This document shows positions 7,859 through 18,479 of a DNA stretch of 64,000 nt, piece after piece. Source of the stretch: Dysgonomonas sp. 520 (lineage in GTDB: Bacteria > Bacteroidota > Bacteroidia > Bacteroidales > Dysgonomonadaceae); NCBI RefSeq assembly GCF_010501095.1, contig NZ_QVMP01000018.1, positions 3,562 through 67,561 of the forward strand. The letters run 5' to 3'. The position numbers and the translations under genes were made by a program. The stretch's first letter is position 1. Every line of letters starts with the position of its first letter. The notes beneath the pieces were generated by a model, which was given only the letters and a program-made list of their open reading frames with translations, made no database searches and had not been told where the DNA came from.

Positions 7859-9901
7859 TTATTTAATGAACTTATGAGTAGAAACCACTCCCTGGTTGCC
7901 AATTAGCCTGACAATATAAATACCTGTATTCAGATTGCCTACATACAATTGATTTTTCTCTGAAGAGACAATCGGTTTCCCTGTTATTGAATATATTTCT
8001 ATTCTTTTTGCATCGGAATATAACATATCGCCAATCAGAGTAAAGATCAATTCATTAGAAACAGATTCCTCTATCGAAGAATTAAGTATCTCTTGTATGC
8101 ACAAATCTGTCATACTGAATACATTTGCATCTGCACCACCAATTTCCTGTATACGGATTGTATTTGGAGTATCGCTATCTAAATTGAACGATATCGCTTG
8201 GCAAGATGTCTTTTCTATTGAGTATGTCAGACTTTCTGCTTCGTTTCCGTTTATTGTTACAGACACCGTGCGCACACCATTCGCTGTAAGATTTACAGAA
8301 AAACGAGTTTTTGCAGGCAACGTAAATGTCACATCATTCGTGCGCCAAGCATATCCATTCTCGCTGCAAGCGTCCTTCGACCCTCTATTCTCGATACTCA
8401 AACTACCATTTGTAATCAGAGATGAAACTTCGAGAGGAACACCTCCATCGGTTGGGATGCTGCCACAAAACAAGTCTTTCGTTTCGTCCTGATTTTCATC
8501 ATCTTTCAGACTTAATTGTGCTTTTGTTATATCTTCAACAATGCTATTCAAATATACTTCCAGATAAGTATATCCTTCTTCATTTAAGTCTGTCGACTTT
8601 TTGCCCGGATAGTTAGTATTCAACCACCCGTCAGGTATACCATCCGCATCAGAATCAGCCGGAGCCTTTCCTTGTGTATACTCGGGCCACGAACCAACAT
8701 CGTTCTGAGAGTCTATGATACCAAGTTTTCCGGTTTCCGAACCCACATAAGTGTAAGTTCCGTTACGGACCTCCCTTGCTATGCGCTCGTCTACTACATC
8801 TCTCACCAGAGAAGCTCCGCCATAAGTCAACACTCTCTCGAATGCCATCTGAGGCGTATGCTGCGTAATCGGATAATAATCGAAAGGTTGATTTGTCCGG
8901 CAAGCTGTTTTATCTACACCTTCAGCATATTTAACTGCCGCACTATTCCAATTGTCATTTGTAGCAGTATTATTTCCATAAACATAATTATCTGTAATAT
9001 AATACTGTCCATATCCCGGCGGATTTTTCGTAGGATCTTTATCTATGTCTATTTGTGTTATCAGACTTCTGATATCCGATTTGGTTGCAGGGCCATACTT
9101 ATAATAGTTTGCTACTATATTGTACTTTCCTGCGCTTTCGCCGCCATAAGCACCGTTAGCTCCCCAATTATAAATTACATTGTTCCTGAAATCGAGCCGT
9201 TCTTCACTCATTGGGTTATTGTAACTCAGACCCGATCTTTTCCATCCATTAAAACGTGGATTCCTGCTATTGTGATGCGCAATCAGATTGTGGTGAAATG
9301 AAGCGTTCTTTCCGCCCCAGATGCCGCCATAACCATGATCGCCCTTATCATGCCCTGCTCTGTTCAACGATTCTGTAATATAGCACCATTGCATAGTGAA
9401 ATTTTCGTTGGAATAGAACGAGGCACATTCATCTATCGACCAGCTCATCGAGCAATGGTCTAAAATAACGTTTTTTTGGTATCTACCCCAAATGGCATCC
9501 ATGTCGTCGTTGGATGTTGCATCTCCCAGACGAAACCTCATATAGCGAATTATAACTTCATTTGCATAAACATATATATCATAATTTTTCACACAAATCC
9601 CATCTCCGGGAGCTGTTTGCCCGGCAACAGTTACGTATCCGTTGCTTATTCTGATTTCACTTTTCAATTCAATAGTTCCCGACACTTTAAAAACTACGGT
9701 TCTTTTTCCAGATGCAGTTAAAGCTGCCCTAAGGCTGCCCGTGCCGGAATCATTCAGATTGGTTACATAAATAACTTTGCCTCCACGGCCACCTTTCGTA
9801 TACATACCTCCACCCTCGGCACCCGGAAATGCAGGAGTTTGAGCAGATAAACTACTGATCGCACAGATTAAAAAGCCGAAAAAGATTGCTTTAAATTTCA
9901 T
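7859..9901 (-). CDS. Pectate lyase (PL1-type) with T9SS sorting domain
   Basis: This 680-residue enzyme would cleave alpha-1,4-galacturonan by beta-elimination. After the signal peptide (cleavage after SLSA-Q) comes the PL1-type parallel beta-helix, recognised by AFPGAEGGG at about 25-33, TVAGQTAPGDGI near 94, VIIRYMRFRLGD near 116, DHCSMSWSIDECASFY near 148 and NSRNPRF near 217. It has an EF-hand-like DSDADGIPDGW near 424, an added beta domain (about 470-600) and a C-terminal type A T9SS sorting domain (about 610-680, with IEIYSITGKP and GIYIVRLIG). It is therefore likely exported through the T9SS to the surface or medium. It is the last gene of the leftward pectin operon and lies 34 bases after GH28. 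A shorter paralogue is at 18480. Confidence 0.93.
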   Translation of the reverse strand: MKFKAIFFGFLICAISSLSAQTPAFPGAEGGGMYTKGGRGGKVIYVTNLNDSGTGSLRAALTASGKRTVVFKVSGTIELKSEIRISNGYVTVAGQTAPGDGICVKNYDIYVYANEVIIRYMRFRLGDATSNDDMDAIWGRYQKNVILDHCSMSWSIDECASFYSNENFTMQWCYITESLNRAGHDKGDHGYGGIWGGKNASFHHNLIAHHNSRNPRFNGWKRSGLSYNNPMSEERLDFRNNVIYNWGANGAYGGESAGKYNIVANYYKYGPATKSDIRSLITQIDIDKDPTKNPPGYGQYYITDNYVYGNNTATNDNWNSAAVKYAEGVDKTACRTNQPFDYYPITQHTPQMAFERVLTYGGASLVRDVVDERIAREVRNGTYTYVGSETGKLGIIDSQNDVGSWPEYTQGKAPADSDADGIPDGWLNTNYPGKKSTDLNEEGYTYLEVYLNSIVEDITKAQLSLKDDENQDETKDLFCGSIPTDGGVPLEVSSLITNGSLSIENRGSKDACSENGYAWRTNDVTFTLPAKTRFSVNLTANGVRTVSVTINGNEAESLTYSIEKTSCQAISFNLDSDTPNTIRIQEIGGADANVFSMTDLCIQEILNSSIEESVSNELIFTLIGDMLYSDAKRIEIYSITGKPIVSSEKNQLYVGNLNTGIYIVRLIGNQGVVSTHKFIK

Positions 9902-9935
9902 TGTATACCTCTTAATGTTTCTGAGCTATTTACTG

Positions 9936-11582
9936 TTAATTTGCCATGACGATTTTCTCGCCTTTTATATTTTTAGGCAATTTAATGTTCTTATTATTCC
10001 CTTTCAGTTCAACCACCTTTTCCAATGTCGACGGATAATCGAAACCATCTACATTGAAGTTCGATACATTCTTTATAATCAATGCCGGACCTTCTTTGGG
10101 GTTGATTGTTACGTTTTTAAAGTTTATCTGGTCAGATTCCGACAATTCGGCTCCTATGGTAGAAGTAATTATTACATCCTCTACATTTATATTTTTAATA
10201 TGCATTTCGGGTAAACCGTTGAATAACATTGCCCTGCGAGCATTTCTCGATACCAGATTCTTTACATAAATATTGCGGAAAGCTGGAGTTTTTTCACTCA
10301 CTGCCGGAATTGTGGTATCAACCGGAGTCTTGTCTCCGTCTTGCAATGATTCTGTTGCCGATTTTCCTCCATAATAAAGGTCGAACAAGAAAGATTCTGT
10401 CGCTATATTAAACATATTGATATTATTTATGTAAATATTTTCGACAATACCTCCACGACCTCTTTTGCTCTTAAACCTTAAACCTACATCCGTTCCTAAA
10501 AACTGACAATTAGACAAAGCTATATTTCTCACGCTACCCGACATTTCGCTTCCTACTACGAAGCCACCATGCCCTTGAAAAACCTTACAGTTGTCAATAA
10601 TCACATTTTCGGTAGGACGGTTTCGACGACGACCATCTTCGTCTTTTCCCGATTTGATACAAATAGCATCATCACCCACGTCGAATATACTATTCACAAT
10701 AATTGAATTTACGCAAGACTCAAGGTCCAATCCATCGCCATTTTGCGCATATCCGGGATTGCGTACCACAATATTGTCGATAATCACATTTTCGCACATC
10801 AAAGGATGTATGTTCCATGCTGGTGAATTTTCGAAAAGCACACCTTCCAAGAGTATATTCTTACACTCTATGAAATTTACCATCACCGGACGAAGAAAGT
10901 CTTTAACTTCAAGCCATTGCGCTTCTGTCAGTTTTCCTTTCGGCACATTCATGTCACTTATCAATAGTCCTTTCTTGGAACCTTCTGACGGGAACCAATA
11001 ATTGTCGTCCATTACAACGCCGCCCGAATTGACAACCGCTTTCCAATGATTGCTTGTTACTTTTCCTTCCTTCAACGGCCTCCAAGCCTCACCCGATCCG
11101 TTGATAGAGCCTTCTCCCGTAATTGCGATATTCTCCAGATTACGACCCGAAATAGGCGATTGGCAACGACGAGTATTAAGTCCTTCAAAAACAGTTTCAA
11201 CTAAAGGATACAAGTCAAAATCTGCCGAGAAAAGAATTAGTGCTCCTTTTTCGAGATGCAGATTTATATTTGATTTAAACACGATTGGGCCTGTATACCA
11301 AACTCCCGATGGAACTATTAATGTTCCGCCTCCTTTGCTTGCCAAAGCATCCATCGCCTTTGCAAAAGCTTCTGTGTTTAGGGTAGAACCATCCGATACA
11401 CCTCCAAAGTCTGCTATCGACACACTGTTTGCGGGAAAAACGGGCGCTTTAATCTTAGGCATTTTAAATTGAAGATCTTTATACAGATATTCATATTTAT
11501 ATTGCCCTTGGCTATATGCACCAAACCCCTGCCCGAGTATCAATAACAATAGAGCAACTTTTTTCACATTTCTCATAAACAT
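9936..11582 (-). CDS. GH28 polygalacturonase
   Basis: A 548-residue glycoside hydrolase family 28 protein that hydrolyses galacturonan (endo- or exo-polygalacturonase; possibly rhamnogalacturonan-active). A signal peptide precedes the right-handed beta-helix. All four GH28 signatures are visible in order: NGDGLD near residue 281, GDDAI near 302, GHGG near 338 and [10 protein letters not shown] near 373; the aspartates are the catalytic residues. The N-terminal [15 protein letters not shown] segment is the usual GH28 entry. It is translated between the surface lipoprotein (upstream, 80-base gap) and the T9SS pectate lyase (34-base gap) in one leftward operon. Confidence 0.95.
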   Translation of the reverse strand: MFMRNVKKVALLLLILGQGFGAYSQGQYKYEYLYKDLQFKMPKIKAPVFPANSVSIADFGGVSDGSTLNTEAFAKAMDALASKGGGTLIVPSGVWYTGPIVFKSNINLHLEKGALILFSADFDLYPLVETVFEGLNTRRCQSPISGRNLENIAITGEGSINGSGEAWRPLKEGKVTSNHWKAVVNSGGVVMDDNYWFPSEGSKKGLLISDMNVPKGKLTEAQWLEVKDFLRPVMVNFIECKNILLEGVLFENSPAWNIHPLMCENVIIDNIVVRNPGYAQNGDGLDLESCVNSIIVNSIFDVGDDAICIKSGKDEDGRRRNRPTENVIIDNCKVFQGHGGFVVGSEMSGSVRNIALSNCQFLGTDVGLRFKSKRGRGGIVENIYINNINMFNIATESFLFDLYYGGKSATESLQDGDKTPVDTTIPAVSEKTPAFRNIYVKNLVSRNARRAMLFNGLPEMHIKNINVEDVIITSTIGAELSESDQINFKNVTINPKEGPALIIKNVSNFNVDGFDYPSTLEKVVELKGNNKNIKLPKNIKGEKIVMAN

Positions 11583-11662
11583 TTTAAGTAGTTTTATTTA
11601 GCCGAGATGCAGAACCGATATAGTCCTGCTTCCCGGATAAAATATTCAATAATCTTTTTTCT

Positions 11663-13222
11663 TTATTTCAACCATCTTGGGTCACCAACAGTTACAGCTG
11701 CATTTCCTACTGTGAAAATACCCTCTGAAGCATTTTCAAATTGAGGATCAGCAGTTGTATAATTTGTTGATGTATCGTATTTAGCAGTTTCGTGAATATT
11801 GCTGTCGGATAAGAATCCCGGAGCATTGAAATAGTTATTGTTTGCACATTGTGGCTGCGCCGATGCTAAACTATTTGTATAATATCCCGCAGTATTAGCA
11901 AAAATACAATTTGACACACTTAATGTATTCTTCACAAAACGAACATACAATATACGTCTTGATGAGCTATTAGAAACTGCATTAAATGTACATTGATCTA
12001 CAGACACATTACATGTTTCATCCGGGAATGTTGCCGAAGAGTCATCAAGACGAAGGAAATCACGTTCCGGAGCACAATTATTAAATGTGCTTTTTGTTAT
12101 CATCAAATTTGCCACAAATCCTGCACGGATATCAATACAATCGGCACTGTTTGTCAATATGTTCGAAACAACTGAGTTATTTATTGTTACAGAATTGATC
12201 TTAACAGCAATACCCGAACCGGCTGCTATCAACGATTTATTGTAATTTCTGACAGTACATCCATCAATTACAAGAGACTGTATGGATCCTGATGTAGCGG
12301 TATATTGAACTGCATGATCCAGCAATCCACTAGGTCTTGTTCCGTCCAAATCTAAATATTTCAACTCAAGAGAAGCTGCCGTACTAACAATAAAGTGTGC
12401 ATGAATAGTTGGCTTCGCATTTTCATTGTCTCCTGATATGGAAATGTTCTTATCGATAGTAATTTTTTCTCCGGCATCCAAGTAATCTCCCGGAAGAACA
12501 AGGAATGCAGCGCCATCCTTAGCTTCAGCTATCAACGCAGCTAAATCATCACCCGATTCGACAAAAATAGTTCCTTCTTTCAGTGTTGTAATTTCTCTCA
12601 ATGATATTTTTTGCTTATCATTATATAGTATAGCCTCATATTTAGTAGACCCTGTCAGATCTGGAACCGTAACAAATCCATTTGCGATATCATCATCAGA
12701 CAGAGTTACACTTACAGAACCTTCCGTAGCCGATTTGAAAGTTATTTTCGTTGCAGGCAATTCGGGGTTCCATCTCATCGTAACCTCATTCACCCTAACA
12801 TCCCCTATCTCTGCCGATAAATATCTGTCGGGCACTGATGTCAGGAAATCTATGCCATACCACTTAGACTCATCTTTCTCTGACGATAAAGCCTTGATAC
12901 GTGCCGAATAACGTGTATCGCTTTCCAAGTCTTTTATTACAGTAGTTTCCGATACCTCTGTCGTATAAATACGATTTTCTTCGAGAAACTCCATACTATC
13001 TTTATAAAGTTCCACTACATAGTTGTCTGCGCCCTTAACCGATTGCCAGGTAAGATTCACAGTCATATAGTTAGTAATTTTTGCACTTACTCCGACCGGA
13101 GCCATCAGACGATCGAAGTCTAACGAATCTATTACGGGATCTATATCATCGTCACAGGCAACCATAAATGCACCTGAGAAAATAGTAAGTCCTATTATAA
13201 ATTTTGAAATATATTTTTTCAT
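11663..13222 (-). CDS. Surface lipoprotein: FN3 plus beta-helix (DUF4957/DUF5123-like)
   Basis: The 519-residue protein has a lipoprotein signal (…FMVAC at about residue 23) followed by CDDDIDP, the acidic run that follows the lipidated cysteine in many Bacteroidetes surface lipoproteins. Residues about 40-130 look like a fibronectin type III module (APVGVSA ... ARIKALS), a second beta module follows, and from about 215 onward a parallel beta-helix resembling DUF4957/DUF5123 runs to the C-terminus. It sits in the SusE/F position directly after susD (22-base gap). In such loci these proteins bind the target glycan at the cell surface; a lyase activity for the helix cannot be excluded but I see no catalytic signature. 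Confidence 0.8.
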   Translation of the reverse strand: MKKYISKFIIGLTIFSGAFMVACDDDIDPVIDSLDFDRLMAPVGVSAKITNYMTVNLTWQSVKGADNYVVELYKDSMEFLEENRIYTTEVSETTVIKDLESDTRYSARIKALSSEKDESKWYGIDFLTSVPDRYLSAEIGDVRVNEVTMRWNPELPATKITFKSATEGSVSVTLSDDDIANGFVTVPDLTGSTKYEAILYNDKQKISLREITTLKEGTIFVESGDDLAALIAEAKDGAAFLVLPGDYLDAGEKITIDKNISISGDNENAKPTIHAHFIVSTAASLELKYLDLDGTRPSGLLDHAVQYTATSGSIQSLVIDGCTVRNYNKSLIAAGSGIAVKINSVTINNSVVSNILTNSADCIDIRAGFVANLMITKSTFNNCAPERDFLRLDDSSATFPDETCNVSVDQCTFNAVSNSSSRRILYVRFVKNTLSVSNCIFANTAGYYTNSLASAQPQCANNNYFNAPGFLSDSNIHETAKYDTSTNYTTADPQFENASEGIFTVGNAAVTVGDPRWLK

Positions 13223-13244
13223 GATTATTTTCTGTTTTTATCTA

Positions 13245-15065
13245 TTAATATCCGTAATCATTTTTCAAATAACCGTTGCTGTTACTTATAAAAGTTTGCC
13301 AAATAGGCCAGAACTGATATTTATCCGGATCACGAACAAATAATACATCTATTTTCTCATCCTTAAGTTTACCTGTGCCAACCCACTCTATGTTAGACTC
13401 ATATTTAGCCGCTTCCACCGGATCATTTTCGCCACGGTTCAATCCATAAACAATTAAACTTTCCTTTTCCACCAGTTTATTATTTTTGGCAACATCGGCG
13501 GCAGTAGCATACCGGTAGTAAAGAACTGCAGGCACATCTTCATAACGATCTCTACGATCACGCAATTCTCTCATTCGTTCTTTAGTATCTTCCATATTGG
13601 CCTGCAACAGATTCCAGCGAATCAATGCTTCTTTACGCAACATTTCTCCTGCAAACTCATAAGCATGCTCATTCTGAATAGCTTTCAGCATAGCATCTTT
13701 TGATGTAATAGCATTTACATATCCATCAACTTTCGAACTATGCAATGACTTGTCAAATGCTCTGCGACGAATCTCTTTCAAATACGGAGCTGCCGCTGAA
13801 TAACCGTCTAATTCGTTTGTAACTTCAGCCAACATTAAAATGACTTCTGAAAAACGCATATATTGCTTGCGTAAACCATCATCTTGCTCTGATGTTACTT
13901 CACGCGACATCCATTCGAAACGATATTTACCAAAACACCAACTGTTAAGGGCGTTAAGCTCTTGTATTGCAGGGTTTGTTTTACTCCATCTGTAAGGAAC
14001 GCATGTTACGTCGCGACGAAGGTCATTTACATCGTAATCGTAAAATAAGTTCGGTGTCGGACCAACCTGTCCTCCCTGAGCCATAGCTGTATATTGATCG
14101 GAAAGCTGATGTCTTACGGCAAAAGTATAAGCCATACGGCCACGGCTGCTCGAAAATGGTATTTCCCACATAGACTCCCCTCCGGGTGTCAAATCTTCCT
14201 CACAAAGTTTTCTGAACACCATTTCAAAATCATCTTCCATGCTTCCTGCCGCAGAATTCTTATACAAATCCAGCAATTCTTGTTTTGCAATAGGGTACAA
14301 TACACTTTTATCCAGTTCCGGATCATTGCTCAAGCGTGGAGAATCTGAATCCGGACGCTGAGAGTAACCCGATGCAACCAAACAAAGACGAGCTCTAAGA
14401 CCTTTCACAAAAGTTTTGTTTATTCTTGTCACTTTTTTGGTATATGTATGCTCATTTGGCCAGAATGTAAGTTCGGCAGCCTCTCCCAAGTCAGCTATGA
14501 TTTGTTTGTAGATAACGTCTCTGTCCGATTTTGGTATGTACACTGTTTCTCCGCTAATAGGCTCGAAACGAGCAGGAACATCGCCCCATGCTCTTACCAG
14601 GTCTGCATAGATTACAGCTCTCAGGGTCAACGCTTCACCAAGAAGGTGGCCCAGCTCTGTACCCGGCTCTGCCAATCCAGAGTTTTTTAATCCCCTGACA
14701 GCAATATTGGCTCTCTCTACCCCTTCATACATTTTAGCCCAAGCGTTTTTGTCCGAGTTCATTTGGCTATTATTGGCAGCAGCTCTGTATACCGCCAAAT
14801 CGGCCTTACCATTATCTGTTTCGTAGTTAGCAGAAGAGTTATACCACTCTATATCTGTATTCAAACCATACCAAGGCAAGAAACGCCCCCTGTAAGATTC
14901 GGTTTCGGCAAAAGACATCGTTATCCCCATAATAGCCCCTTCTGCCAAAATAGGGTTTGAATATATAACCGCTTCGTCGAGAGACGATTCTGATGGTGTG
15001 TCTAAGAAATCATCACAAGACACAAACAACAGCGCTAATATTAATAATATATTTATTTTTTTCAT
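13245..15065 (-). CDS. SusD/RagB-family glycan-binding lipoprotein
   Basis: SusD-type outer-membrane lipoprotein that caps the SusC channel and binds incoming oligosaccharide, here probably pectin fragments. The start at 15065 (MKKINILL) gives a proper lipoprotein signal with lipobox FVSC followed by DDFLDTPSES, the classical SusD N-terminus; a start 21 bases upstream is possible but adds a non-signal tail. The 606-residue length, TPR-rich alpha-helical body (for example LTLRAVIYADLVRAWGDVP near residue 145) and the C-terminal YQFWPIW ... LKNDYGY ending fit the family. It follows susC by 28 bases. Confidence 0.95.
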   Translation of the reverse strand: MKKINILLILALLFVSCDDFLDTPSESSLDEAVIYSNPILAEGAIMGITMSFAETESYRGRFLPWYGLNTDIEWYNSSANYETDNGKADLAVYRAAANNSQMNSDKNAWAKMYEGVERANIAVRGLKNSGLAEPGTELGHLLGEALTLRAVIYADLVRAWGDVPARFEPISGETVYIPKSDRDVIYKQIIADLGEAAELTFWPNEHTYTKKVTRINKTFVKGLRARLCLVASGYSQRPDSDSPRLSNDPELDKSVLYPIAKQELLDLYKNSAAGSMEDDFEMVFRKLCEEDLTPGGESMWEIPFSSSRGRMAYTFAVRHQLSDQYTAMAQGGQVGPTPNLFYDYDVNDLRRDVTCVPYRWSKTNPAIQELNALNSWCFGKYRFEWMSREVTSEQDDGLRKQYMRFSEVILMLAEVTNELDGYSAAAPYLKEIRRRAFDKSLHSSKVDGYVNAITSKDAMLKAIQNEHAYEFAGEMLRKEALIRWNLLQANMEDTKERMRELRDRRDRYEDVPAVLYYRYATAADVAKNNKLVEKESLIVYGLNRGENDPVEAAKYESNIEWVGTGKLKDEKIDVLFVRDPDKYQFWPIWQTFISNSNGYLKNDYGY

Positions 15066-15093
15066 TTGTTTGTATTTTAACGGCAATTAGTAA

Positions 15094-18000
15094 TTAAAAG
15101 GTCAAGTTCACACCAAGTAAGAATTGACGGCTCTTAGGATAAGCAGAGTGGTCTACTCCAGGAGTTGGAAGCCCACCAGACGAATCGCGGGTAGAAACCT
15201 CCGGATCAAATCCTGAATAGTTTGTCAAGCAAAATACATTATAAATAGATGTATAGAATCTTAAATTCTGAATCTTATATTTCATCAACAGGCTTTTAGG
15301 AACTGTATAACCTAAAGTCAATGTGTTGAGACGAAGGAAAGAACCATCCTCTACTGCCCAGTCTGTAAATATATATCTGTCCATATAAGGAGACCACATC
15401 GTTGTATTTTCATTCATGGCTTTCAATGTTGCATAATCTTTCGAAATTTGTCCATCCGCAGTCATGCTTGTCCAGCGTCTGCCGGAAGCCATTTCGTTTA
15501 TCATGTTGTTATAATTGCGTTTACTTGTAGAAGTATATTCTATTTTGTTTGCATTGTAAACATCGTTGCCATAACTCCAGTTGAATACTGCAGACAGGTC
15601 AAACCCTTTGTAACGTCCGTTGATCGTAAAACCTCCTGTGTGAGTTGGGTTTGCATCTCCTATAAATCTTCTGTCATTAGGGTTTATGCTTGTTGTTCCA
15701 TCGTTTTCGGTTTTCTTCAATTTCATTGCTCCGGGACGAATAGTACCCACAACTGAAGAAGAATTGGCAACACCTTCATTTAAGATATAGTTTCCTTTTG
15801 AGTCGAACACAAATTGACGTTGACCATTTGCATCCATCTCCGTCAAAAAGTCATCTACTTCGTATCGTCCATCAGAAACGTATCCATACATCTGACCAAC
15901 AGAACCACCTACTCTTAGCATATAATCGTCTTTAATCTCCGTCGATGCCCAATACGAGTTGGCAGAATACACATCTGTCAATCCTAATGATTTCACCTTG
16001 TTTTTATTGAATCCTATGTTAAAGCTAAAGTCCAAACCATAGTCAGGTTTATCCAATGCTATATAGTTCAACTGCATTTCAATCCCTTTGTTCTGGGTTT
16101 TACCCATGTTACGATACTGGAAATCATAAGCAGACCCGGATGTATTGAACTTGATCAACAAATCTTCGGTTGTGTTCCAATAAAATTCGAAAGCCCCACT
16201 CAATCGGCCTCTCAGCAATGTATAGTCAATACCGATATTTCTTGTATAAGTTGTTTCCCATGTCAGGTCTGGATTAGCCATTATCTTCGACGGGTTAAAA
16301 TAACTGGTAAGTCCTTCAATCCAATTGACATTGGAGGTTGACGGAGCCAAAGTCTGATTCAACATTCCTGAAGGAATATTATTATTTCCGGCCGTACCAT
16401 AGCTTAAACGAAGTTTCAAGTCATCAAGCCAAGTTGTTGCTCCTTGCATAAAATCTTCGCTGGAGATACGCCAGGCAAAGGCTGCCGATGGGAAATAACC
16501 CCATTGATTTCCTTTCGAGAACTTGCTTGATCCGTCGGCACGGAATGTTGCAGACAAGATATATTTACTCTTATAATCGTAACCCAAACGTCCAAAGAAC
16601 GAAACCATGTTGTCGTCGGGATGGTAGAAATCTTCTACTGTTGCTTTACCTGCCAATGCTGTCAGTTTCTTCACATCATTAAAACCAAATTCGACAGGAA
16701 AACCTTCCATCATGTTAGTCATAATTTTCTCTTCACGATTAATTATTTCATGACCGAGCAACAGCCTTAAAGAGTGAGACTTATTGTTCAACAACTTTTT
16801 GAAGTCATAATTGATCGTGTTTGTATTGCGAAGAGTTCTTCTTGATGTATTGACAAGTTGCAGAGCCGGTTTATCTTTGTTACCTACGGCTGCACTTTCT
16901 TTCGAATAGGTAGTGCTTGTTCCATAAAAGCGTCGGCTGTCGTTATCGTACGTATCCAATCCTATCTCTGTTTTCAAAGTAAGATTATCTATAATTTTCC
17001 AAGCAAAACTTCCTGCAATATTCAAGTTTCTACGTTCTTGCTCCCTTTCATTATCCGAAACAATTGTAAGCGGATTTATCAAATATGAAGAAGCCTCAGG
17101 ATCGTCATCATCTTCGTCTAATCCTCCGCTACCGTTCAATGGTACGGGCGAATATAGCATAGCTCGTTTGGTTCGGGCATCTGTTGTAGAATTCACTTTC
17201 TGGTCAGTTGCTCCACCACCTTTAATTTCGGTTTCAGAGTAACGTGCCGTAAAGTCTAATGTTACAGTCTTGGTTGGCTTATGATTCAATTTTAAAGAGA
17301 AGTTATCCCTTTTGAAATTAGAACTGATCATAATAGCTTTATCATCAACATGAGCATAGCTGAAAGCATACTTCATTTTGTCAGAACCACCTGTCAAACT
17401 CAAATTTTGATTGAAAACATGGCCTGTACGTCCATATATTTGATCCATCCAATCATTGCCCTTCACGTCGCCATATAGATCCATATCTTGGTATGCTCCA
17501 AAATATTTCTCATATTTATCCGGTTTACCTTCTTTCAGCATAGCCAACTCATATTGCCAGTTCAGGTAGTCAGGAACGCTTAGTCTTTTCAACTCTTTTC
17601 CTGCCTTATGTTTTATGGCATAATATGCGTTGTAGCTAACTGTTAGTTTCCCTTCTTTTCCGCTTTTAGTAGTAACAATAATTACCCCGTTAGCTCCACG
17701 AGATCCATAAATAGCAGTGGATGAAGCATCTTTCAATACGTCAATTGATTCTATGTCAGTTGGCGGTATATCGGATATACTTGAAACAGGAAATCCGTCT
17801 ACAATAAACAATGGAGTATTGTCTCCCGTAACAGAACCTCCTCCACGAACACGGATTTTAACTTCCGCATCAGGAGATCCCTCCGTAGTAGTAACTTGTA
17901 CCCCTGCCAGCTTACCTGTAATAGCCTCTGCCGCAGTTGTAACAGGAATATCCTTCAGTGCTTTTTCGCCGATGGATGAAACAGAACTTGTCAGATCTCT

Positions 18001-18363
18001 CTTTTTCACAGTCTCGTAACCGATAACTACTAATTCGTCCAGCTCTGTTAAAGCCTTATTTTCTTCCATCACGATATCAAGGCTGTTACTTGTTATCGCA
18101 ACCTCTTGCGTTTGCATACCAATGTATGATATCACAAGTGTTTTTGCATCGTTTGGCACAGTTAACGTGAAATTTCCATCTAGATCCGTAACTGTTGCAG
18201 TATTTGTCCCTTTAAGCGTTACGCCGGCTCCTATGATCGCATCGCCATTCGCTTCTGTCACAACCCCTTTTATTGTTTTTGTTTGTGCATACAAACTCAC
18301 GCAAGGCAGCATGAAGAAAATAGCGCAGATCGAAAAAATCACTTTTTTCTTAAGATTGTTCAT
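15094..18363 (-). CDS. SusC/RagA-family TonB-dependent transporter
   Basis: Outer-membrane TonB-dependent transporter of 1089 residues, expected to import pectin oligosaccharides with its SusD partner. In order: signal peptide (to about 27), a carboxypeptidase-regulatory-like beta-sandwich (about 30-105, KTIKGVVTEANGDAIIGAGV), the SusC TonB-box region (LDELVVIGYETVKKRDLT), the plug with SIDVLKDASSTAIYGSRGANGVI near 210-232, and a long beta-barrel ending in an aromatic strand (QFLLGVNLTF). It is followed by susD in the same operon. A 116-base gap separates it from the upstream pectate lyase and may contain a second promoter. Confidence 0.97.
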   Translation of the reverse strand: MNNLKKKVIFSICAIFFMLPCVSLYAQTKTIKGVVTEANGDAIIGAGVTLKGTNTATVTDLDGNFTLTVPNDAKTLVISYIGMQTQEVAITSNSLDIVMEENKALTELDELVVIGYETVKKRDLTSSVSSIGEKALKDIPVTTAAEAITGKLAGVQVTTTEGSPDAEVKIRVRGGGSVTGDNTPLFIVDGFPVSSISDIPPTDIESIDVLKDASSTAIYGSRGANGVIIVTTKSGKEGKLTVSYNAYYAIKHKAGKELKRLSVPDYLNWQYELAMLKEGKPDKYEKYFGAYQDMDLYGDVKGNDWMDQIYGRTGHVFNQNLSLTGGSDKMKYAFSYAHVDDKAIMISSNFKRDNFSLKLNHKPTKTVTLDFTARYSETEIKGGGATDQKVNSTTDARTKRAMLYSPVPLNGSGGLDEDDDDPEASSYLINPLTIVSDNEREQERRNLNIAGSFAWKIIDNLTLKTEIGLDTYDNDSRRFYGTSTTYSKESAAVGNKDKPALQLVNTSRRTLRNTNTINYDFKKLLNNKSHSLRLLLGHEIINREEKIMTNMMEGFPVEFGFNDVKKLTALAGKATVEDFYHPDDNMVSFFGRLGYDYKSKYILSATFRADGSSKFSKGNQWGYFPSAAFAWRISSEDFMQGATTWLDDLKLRLSYGTAGNNNIPSGMLNQTLAPSTSNVNWIEGLTSYFNPSKIMANPDLTWETTYTRNIGIDYTLLRGRLSGAFEFYWNTTEDLLIKFNTSGSAYDFQYRNMGKTQNKGIEMQLNYIALDKPDYGLDFSFNIGFNKNKVKSLGLTDVYSANSYWASTEIKDDYMLRVGGSVGQMYGYVSDGRYEVDDFLTEMDANGQRQFVFDSKGNYILNEGVANSSSVVGTIRPGAMKLKKTENDGTTSINPNDRRFIGDANPTHTGGFTINGRYKGFDLSAVFNWSYGNDVYNANKIEYTSTSKRNYNNMINEMASGRRWTSMTADGQISKDYATLKAMNENTTMWSPYMDRYIFTDWAVEDGSFLRLNTLTLGYTVPKSLLMKYKIQNLRFYTSIYNVFCLTNYSGFDPEVSTRDSSGGLPTPGVDHSAYPKSRQFLLGVNLTF

Positions 18364-18479
18364 GTTTTCGATTTTTGGTTAATTAATAACTTTATTATTT
18401 ATTTTTATTTGATTGTCAGCTATGTACGTTCTCATTTTTTCATATAAATTATGGCATTAGATAGTGTTTATCTGTTATT